In this document: positions 60,202 to 64,000 of the stretch, piece after piece
Layout of the letters: the number at the start of each line of letters is the position of its first letter
How positions within the stretch are numbered: position 1 is the first letter of the stretch
Origin: an uncultured Actinomycetes bacterium
Lineage (GTDB): Bacteria; Actinomycetota; Acidimicrobiia; Acidimicrobiales; RAAP-2
Direction: 5' to 3'
DNA length: 64,000 bases
Assembly (NCBI GenBank): GCA_903860745.1
Contig: CAIORQ010000001.1
Coordinates: 1-64,000, forward strand
Translations under genes and position numbers: made by a program
The notes under the pieces: generated by a model
The model's input: only the letters and a program-made list of their open reading frames with translations
What the model was told of the DNA's origin: nothing
The model's database searches: none

Positions 60202-61214
60202 GCCGCACTCCCGTCGGTCGGCTCCGTCGCCGCCAGCGCACGAGCTCGGCGGCGGCGCAACTCCCACCAGGCCAGGGCGATCAGGATCAACACGAGAAGG
60301 ACACCCAACCACGGCACCGTCAACACCCATGCGGAGGCGCTCGCCGAGACGCTCTGACGCAGACCCTGGACGGTGACCAGGGAGCCCGAGGCTCGAACCA
60401 CGACATGGGTCACGAACTGCGGCCACAGGCCCGGGATCGTGGCGGACTCGCTCAAGACCGTCCCGGGCAGGACAATTGGGTTGACCTTCAAGGTCGCGCT
60501 GGCGTGGTCGGCGATCGGACCGCTGGCACTCACCCGCTGGCCGAGCGACACGTTGACGTTGCCGATGTTCTCCACCTGGTAGGACACGTGCAGAACGTCG
60601 TGCTGCCAGGGCTCGAGTCCACCGCTGACCGAAGCATGCAGGTTCATGATTCGCAGTCCGGTGCGTGTCGCTCCGGCCACCATCACGTAGAGACGGACCC
60701 CGACTCGCTGGTCCAGGACGATCCTCTTGCCTGACTTGTCGGTTCCCACCACCCGGAGGCTGGCGAGGATGGCGCCCACGTGATCGCCGGGCGAGGCATT
60801 GTCCGGGACGCGCAAGACGAAGGGAAGGACACTGTGCGAGGGTCCGTCGGCGCCCGCCGGTGCCAAGGTCACCGACTCGTGTGACCGGTCGAAGTGCACC
60901 CACGCCCCCACCCCGACCGACTTCTGGGTTGGCAGGAGGAGTCCGAAGCCACCGCTGGACGCCTGGACCGCGTCGGCGGCGTAGACGCCCAAGGTCAGGG
61001 GTGACGCGGAATAGTTGAAGATCTCGACCGAGTCGGCCACGCTGGCCCCCTCGGTCACCCCGAAGGTGAAGTCCGGGGCGGCGATGGCCGATCCGAGAGG
61101 TGTGGGTAAGATCCCGAAGGTGAGACGACTCGTCGCGGCCCCGGCGGCTGGCGCGACAGCGAGGAGTGCTGCGACCACGGACGCCACCAGAGACACGGCG
61201 AAAGTGCGGCTCAT
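60198..61214 (-). CDS. Secreted/anchored WxL-associated (DUF916-like) surface protein
   Basis: 338 residues from the ATG at 61214 (AAGGAG upstream). Signal peptide (FAVSLVASVVAALLAVAPAAGAA), an Ig-like domain (about 25-180) with FTFGVTEGASVADSVEIFNYSASPLTLGVYAADA and VLPFVLRVPDNASPGDHVGAILASL, a second Ig-like domain (about 185-290: VSYQVENIGNVNVSLGQRVSASG), then a membrane helix (WVLTVPWLGVLLVLILIALAWW) and a basic tail. This is the layout of DUF916-type proteins that bind cell-wall or surface proteins. First gene of the nine-gene pst operon. Confidence 0.75.
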   Translation of the reverse strand: MSRTFAVSLVASVVAALLAVAPAAGAATSRLTFGILPTPLGSAIAAPDFTFGVTEGASVADSVEIFNYSASPLTLGVYAADAVQASSGGFGLLLPTQKSVGVGAWVHFDRSHESVTLAPAGADGPSHSVLPFVLRVPDNASPGDHVGAILASLRVVGTDKSGKRIVLDQRVGVRLYVMVAGATRTGLRIMNLHASVSGGLEPWQHDVLHVSYQVENIGNVNVSLGQRVSASGPIADHASATLKVNPIVLPGTVLSESATIPGLWPQFVTHVVVRASGSLVTVQGLRQSVSASASAWVLTVPWLGVLLVLILIALAWWELRRRRARALAATEPTDGSAA

Positions 61215-61275
61215 AGGTCGGCGTCTCCTTGGTTGACTGAACGATCCGGTGGGCGCTGACGACCTTCCGGAAATG

Positions 61276-61319
61276 ATATTCTCTAGTTTATCAATATTCT
61301 CTAGTGAAGAACTAGTGAA
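61276..61319 (-). promoter_or_regulatory. AT-rich promoter with Pho-box-like direct repeats
   Basis: CTAGTGAA occurs at 61301-61308 and 61312-61319, exactly 11 bases apart, and ATATTCTCTAGT at 61276-61287 and 61294-61305, 18 apart. Read on the coding strand the repeats are TTCACTAG units in 11-base steps, the periodicity of PhoB/PhoP boxes in actinobacteria. TTCACT and TAGAGA with a 17-base spacer could be -35 and -10. It precedes the operon that contains pstBCAS, so phosphate control is plausible. The rest of the 61215-61352 gap holds nothing else. Confidence 0.55.
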
Positions 61320-61352
61320 TAGTTTACGGCCCCCCTTCCTTCCCCGTGCAGC

Positions 61353-61393
61353 GAGACCGGGTCCCGGCGACATTGTCGCCGGGACCCGGTCTC
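61353..61393. terminator. Perfect 19-bp hairpin terminator
   Basis: Arms at 61353-61371 and 61375-61393 are fully complementary over 19 bases (GAGACCGGGTCCC... outward) with an ATT loop. It lies 24 bases after the Ig-like gene's stop and insulates it from the pst operon promoter. Confidence 0.9.
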
Positions 61394-61416
61394 TCACCTT
61401 GTGAGGTTCCGAAAAT

Positions 61417-63192
61417 CTACGAAACAGTCAAGGTGAGGGTCGCGACGTACAAACCGGGGGGAGTCGACGTCGGCGAGGTAAGGGTCAAGACCCCATCGAT
61501 GTAGACCGAACCGGCCCCAGCACTCGCCGAGGCGAACTGGTGAGGACTTCCACGCAGTCCGTCCGACCCCGCGGCGGTGGCCGAGTAGACGGAAGAGTTG
61601 GTGACACTCGACGTGCTCACCGATCCCGCCTGCAGGGCGTTGCCGGAGATGTAGGAGGGCGTGACGTTGGTGAGGGTCAGGTTCTGTCCGTTGATGACGC
61701 CACCGGTCCCGTTGGAGAAGTCCGTGACCGTCGCGGTCGCGGTCCACGCCAGGTCACCAGCCCGAGTGTCGGTGATGGTGACACCCTGGCTCGGGTTCGA
61801 CGGGCTGCCGAAAGCGGCCGAGGCCACGAAGGCCGTAGCCGTCGAGTTCAGCGTGGCGGCACCCAGGTTGAACGGGTTGGCCGAGCTGTAGGGCGTCGAG
61901 ATGGTGAGTCCACCAACCGGGATCGAGGTGTCGATGGAGCCGACCGCCGGTGTCACCGCCGGTGTCGTGGCCGTGAAGGCCACCGCCGAGGACGTCGACG
62001 TGTTGTACGTCGCCAGGTCGGCCGGGGTGAACACCGCCACCAGGTTGTGGGTTCCCACTGCGAAGGTGCTGTAGTTCAGCGTCGCCGAGCCACCGCTCGC
62101 CAGGCTCTGTGTCCCGAGAAGGACGGAGTTGCTGGTCACGTCGCCCGTCGAGTCGGTCCCGTCGTCGTAGAACTTGATCGTGCCCGCACCGGCGGCCAGC
62201 GCGGCCGACGTCGCGGTGTTCGTGACGTTGGCCGTGATGCCCACCGAGGTGTAGGCCGCGGCACTCAGTGGGTTCACCGAGAGTGCGGTCGTCGTACCGG
62301 CGGCCGGAGCGGGGTTGATGGTGTAGGACGCGGTACCCGTCGAACCCGAGTAGGCGAGGTTGGTGGCGGGGGTGAACACGGCGCTGAGGGAATCGGTCCC
62401 GACCGGCAAGGTGCTGGTCGAGAGCTGCGCGGTACCTCCCGAGACCGTCACCGGCGCTCCGAGTGCCACACCACCGTTCTCGAACTGGACCGTTCCCGAC
62501 ACCGACGGACTGACCGTGGCGGTCAGGGTCACCGAGGTGCCCGCGGTCTGCGGGCTGGTCGGCGACGCCGTCAACACGGTGCTCGTCGCGTTCAGCGTGG
62601 GTGTCGGGTAGTCGACGCTCCACGTGGCGCTCGCACCCGTGCCGCTGATCGCGATGTCGACGGAGTCGTAGGTGGTCGTCTGTCCGAGACCGGCGCCCGT
62701 CGTCTTCAGTCGCAGTTCGTAGATGCCGGCGTAGCCGTCGGAGGAGGTGTCCGTGTTGGGGTAGTTGGCCGCCAACTGGGCGACGCTCTCGTCACCGCTG
62801 GCTCCGGTCACGACCGGCAGGGTCGCGCTGGCCAGGGCCCCCGGGGCCGAGGTGTTGGGGTAGGTGGTCGACGAGCTGAGCTGGTCGCCGCTCCAACTTC
62901 CCGGGGCCTGGCCGTTGACCGGCAGGTAACCGAGAAGCGTGGCCTTGGTGTCACCGGCGCGAGGAGCGACGGTGCCCTCGACGTAGGCGGCGATGGGTGA
63001 ATCGGTGAGTTTTCCGCCGGTGATCTGCTGTCCGGACGCGTTGAAGAACAGAATCGTTCCAACGGAGGAGGCTTCGGGCTGCCAGGGCGGCGTGCCCGCG
63101 GCAGAGGCGACGCCCGATACGCCGAGAGTGAGGATTCCACCCGCACCGGTCAAAATGACCGTCGCCAGGGTAGAACGGATTAGTTTCTTCAT
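61417..63192 (-). CDS. Secreted Ig-like repeat surface protein, second paralogue
   Basis: 591 residues: signal peptide (about 1-32), the shared N-terminal domain (about 33-200, with [19 protein letters not shown] and TYPNTSAPG nearly as in the 57817 protein), two or three Ig-like repeats (about 205-410), and a C-terminal domain (about 425-590: LTISTPYSSANPFNLGAATLNS, VTDFSNGTGGVINGQNLTLTNV) resembling WxL-type cell-surface domains. It lacks a membrane anchor. AGGAA lies seven bases before the ATG. It is a separate transcription unit, flanked by hairpins on both sides. Confidence 0.82.
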   Translation of the reverse strand: MKKLIRSTLATVILTGAGGILTLGVSGVASAAGTPPWQPEASSVGTILFFNASGQQITGGKLTDSPIAAYVEGTVAPRAGDTKATLLGYLPVNGQAPGSWSGDQLSSSTTYPNTSAPGALASATLPVVTGASGDESVAQLAANYPNTDTSSDGYAGIYELRLKTTGAGLGQTTTYDSVDIAISGTGASATWSVDYPTPTLNATSTVLTASPTSPQTAGTSVTLTATVSPSVSGTVQFENGGVALGAPVTVSGGTAQLSTSTLPVGTDSLSAVFTPATNLAYSGSTGTASYTINPAPAAGTTTALSVNPLSAAAYTSVGITANVTNTATSAALAAGAGTIKFYDDGTDSTGDVTSNSVLLGTQSLASGGSATLNYSTFAVGTHNLVAVFTPADLATYNTSTSSAVAFTATTPAVTPAVGSIDTSIPVGGLTISTPYSSANPFNLGAATLNSTATAFVASAAFGSPSNPSQGVTITDTRAGDLAWTATATVTDFSNGTGGVINGQNLTLTNVTPSYISGNALQAGSVSTSSVTNSSVYSATAAGSDGLRGSPHQFASASAGAGSVYIDGVLTLTSPTSTPPGLYVATLTLTVS

Positions 63193-63271
63193 GGGTCAGT
63201 TCCTAACTTTTGTTTTCTGAAGTTGACAAGGGGATGGGTGTTCTGTACAGCAGGACTGCGACTGGCCTCGG

Positions 63272-63311
63272 GGCCGGGCTAGGGGATTTTTCAGAGCTCC
63301 CTAGCCCGGCC
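63272..63311. terminator. Hairpin terminator after the partial binding-protein gene
   Basis: GGCCGGGCTAGGG (63272-63284) and CCCTAGCCCGGCC (63299-63311) are perfect 13-base arms. The loop and the adjacent base run contain TTTTT/AAAAA. Confidence 0.85.
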
Positions 63312-63327
63312 TCTTCTCACGTCCCCA

Positions 63328-64000
63328 CTACGAGTGGGCGGCTCCGAGGTACTGGTAGTTCGGCGTCACGCCGGAGGCGGTGATGAGAGCCTTGGCCGCA
63401 TTGCTCGCGAAGTACGGCGTCGAGCCACCCGGGTTGTAGAAGAGCGTCTGGGCGAAGTTACGCGTCCCCCCGGGCTGGAAGATCGTGGTCGAGTTCTGGT
63501 CGTTGGCGCGGTAGATGGCGTAGTCGGTGATGCCGACGTTGAGTGACGCCGAAGAGTCAGGCGCCGTACCCGTCAACAAGTTGATGCCCGCGGTGAGGGG
63601 CGTCTGCGTCGTGCCGAAGGCGTTATTGGGGTTCTGGAAGTAACCGTCGTTGAACAGGATCAGACGAGCCTGCGAGAAGGGAACGATGGCGTCCGCCGGG
63701 ATCGTCGCACCGGTGATCGCCGTGGGGTCGTTCTGCTCGACGGTGGTGTAACCCGAGAGCGTCGGAGCCGTCCCGCCGTTGGCCGTGGTAAGGGCGGCGT
63801 AGAACGACTTGTAGATCGCCGAGCTCGTCGGCGGCAGGAGCGGGATGATGGTGTCGGTCGAGGTGTCACCCGGCAGCTGGTTCCACTTGGTGATCTGGCC
63901 GGTGTAGATGCCCAACAACTCCGCCGGCGACAGGCCCGCGGGGGCGTTGGTGGTCGAGTTCACCGCGATCTGCACGGCGTCGGTGCCGATCTCTACGACA
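63328..64000 (-). CDS. PstS-like substrate-binding protein, C-terminal part, cut by window edge
   Basis: The frame is open to the window end (about 223 codons plus a partial one seen), so the start is outside. Blocks GLSPAELLGIYTGQITKWNQLPG, PTSSAIYKSFYAAL and VGITDYAIYRAND are typical of the second lobe of PstS-like binding proteins, in which the Lys-Trp-Asn loop follows a helix contacting the ligand. No stalk or membrane anchor is present at its C-terminus (ends PNYQYLGAAHS). Upstream partners are not visible. Phosphate binding is inferred by family. Confidence 0.82.
   Translation of the reverse strand, partial: VVEIGTDAVQIAVNSTTNAPAGLSPAELLGIYTGQITKWNQLPGDTSTDTIIPLLPPTSSAIYKSFYAALTTANGGTAPTLSGYTTVEQNDPTAITGATIPADAIVPFSQARLILFNDGYFQNPNNAFGTTQTPLTAGINLLTGTAPDSSASLNVGITDYAIYRANDQNSTTIFQPGGTRNFAQTLFYNPGGSTPYFASNAAKALITASGVTPNYQYLGAAHS

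Noticed and set aside
61540-63000. Plus-strand frame of about 486 codons opposite the Ig-like gene
   Set aside because: Arg/Gly-rich shadow; the minus-strand frame has a signal peptide and Ig repeats.

Overview
The window is GC-rich DNA with dense genes, many 4-base ATGA/GTGA overlaps between genes, frequent GTG starts and several -10 boxes sitting 6-12 bases before a start codon, which implies leaderless transcripts. Together with membrane-anchored surface proteins on Thr/Val/Pro-rich stalks, this points to an actinobacterium, most likely a member of the Acidimicrobiia; that lineage call is inference from style and protein families. No tRNA, rRNA, CRISPR array, prophage or insertion sequence was seen.

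Region 1 (1-3265): the start of an alkyl-adenine DNA glycosylase gene cut by the window edge, then a divergent Fur-family regulator followed by catalase-peroxidase (furA-katG type stress pair) and a strong terminator.

Region 2 (3334-33747): a large catabolic island, nearly all on the minus strand, headed by an IclR-type regulator. It holds an ABC sugar importer (binding protein, RbsC-like permease, single-domain ATPase), a mutarotase-like protein, two SDR dehydrogenases, a nucleotide-sugar-type epimerase/dehydrogenase, two UxuA-type dehydratases, an IlvD/Edd dehydratase, KDG-type PfkB kinase, KDPG aldolase, an FGGY kinase, an aminoglycoside-phosphotransferase-like kinase coupled to a divergent enolase, an FAH-family hydrolase, two 2-keto-4-pentenoate-hydratase-like proteins, an Fe-alcohol dehydrogenase, an Ldh2-type dehydrogenase, and a CoA-ester set (fused CoA-transferase, CaiB/BaiF, enoyl-CoA hydratase, metallo-beta-lactamase hydrolase, signal-less solute-binding-like protein). 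The genes fit uptake of a sugar or sugar acid, oxidation and dehydration to 2-keto-3-deoxy acids, phosphorylation and aldol cleavage, with a CoA branch. The substrate cannot be read from sequence. AT-rich dyads recur between the transcription units and suggest common control.

Region 3 (33882-43000): mixed housekeeping and repair genes: a methyltransferase, a methionine-sulfoxide repair group (msrB, msrA, a molybdopterin oxidoreductase of the sulfite oxidase/MsrP type and a b-type cytochrome), a GNAT acetyltransferase, an HtrA-like membrane protease, an FMN split-barrel protein, a small Zn-ribbon protein, a phosphoribosyltransferase, an aldo/keto reductase and a DUF2277 protein.

Region 4 (42981-49523): a CsoR-type copper regulator within a three-gene operon (SHOCT protein, CsoR, permease with two C-terminal YHS domains), a NiCoT nickel/cobalt transporter, a large secreted or anchored protein related to the dimethylformamidase large subunit, and a GT87 mannosyltransferase-like protein.

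Region 5 (49540-64000): a tightly coupled nine-gene minus-strand operon joining three surface proteins to pstB-pstC-pstA-pstS, a second large binding-protein-like surface protein and a sortase-fold protein lacking both catalytic His and Cys. Upstream are an AT-rich promoter with 11-base spaced repeats, a 19-bp perfect hairpin terminator, another Ig-like surface protein and the end of a further phosphate-binding-like protein. This is the most unusual part of the window.
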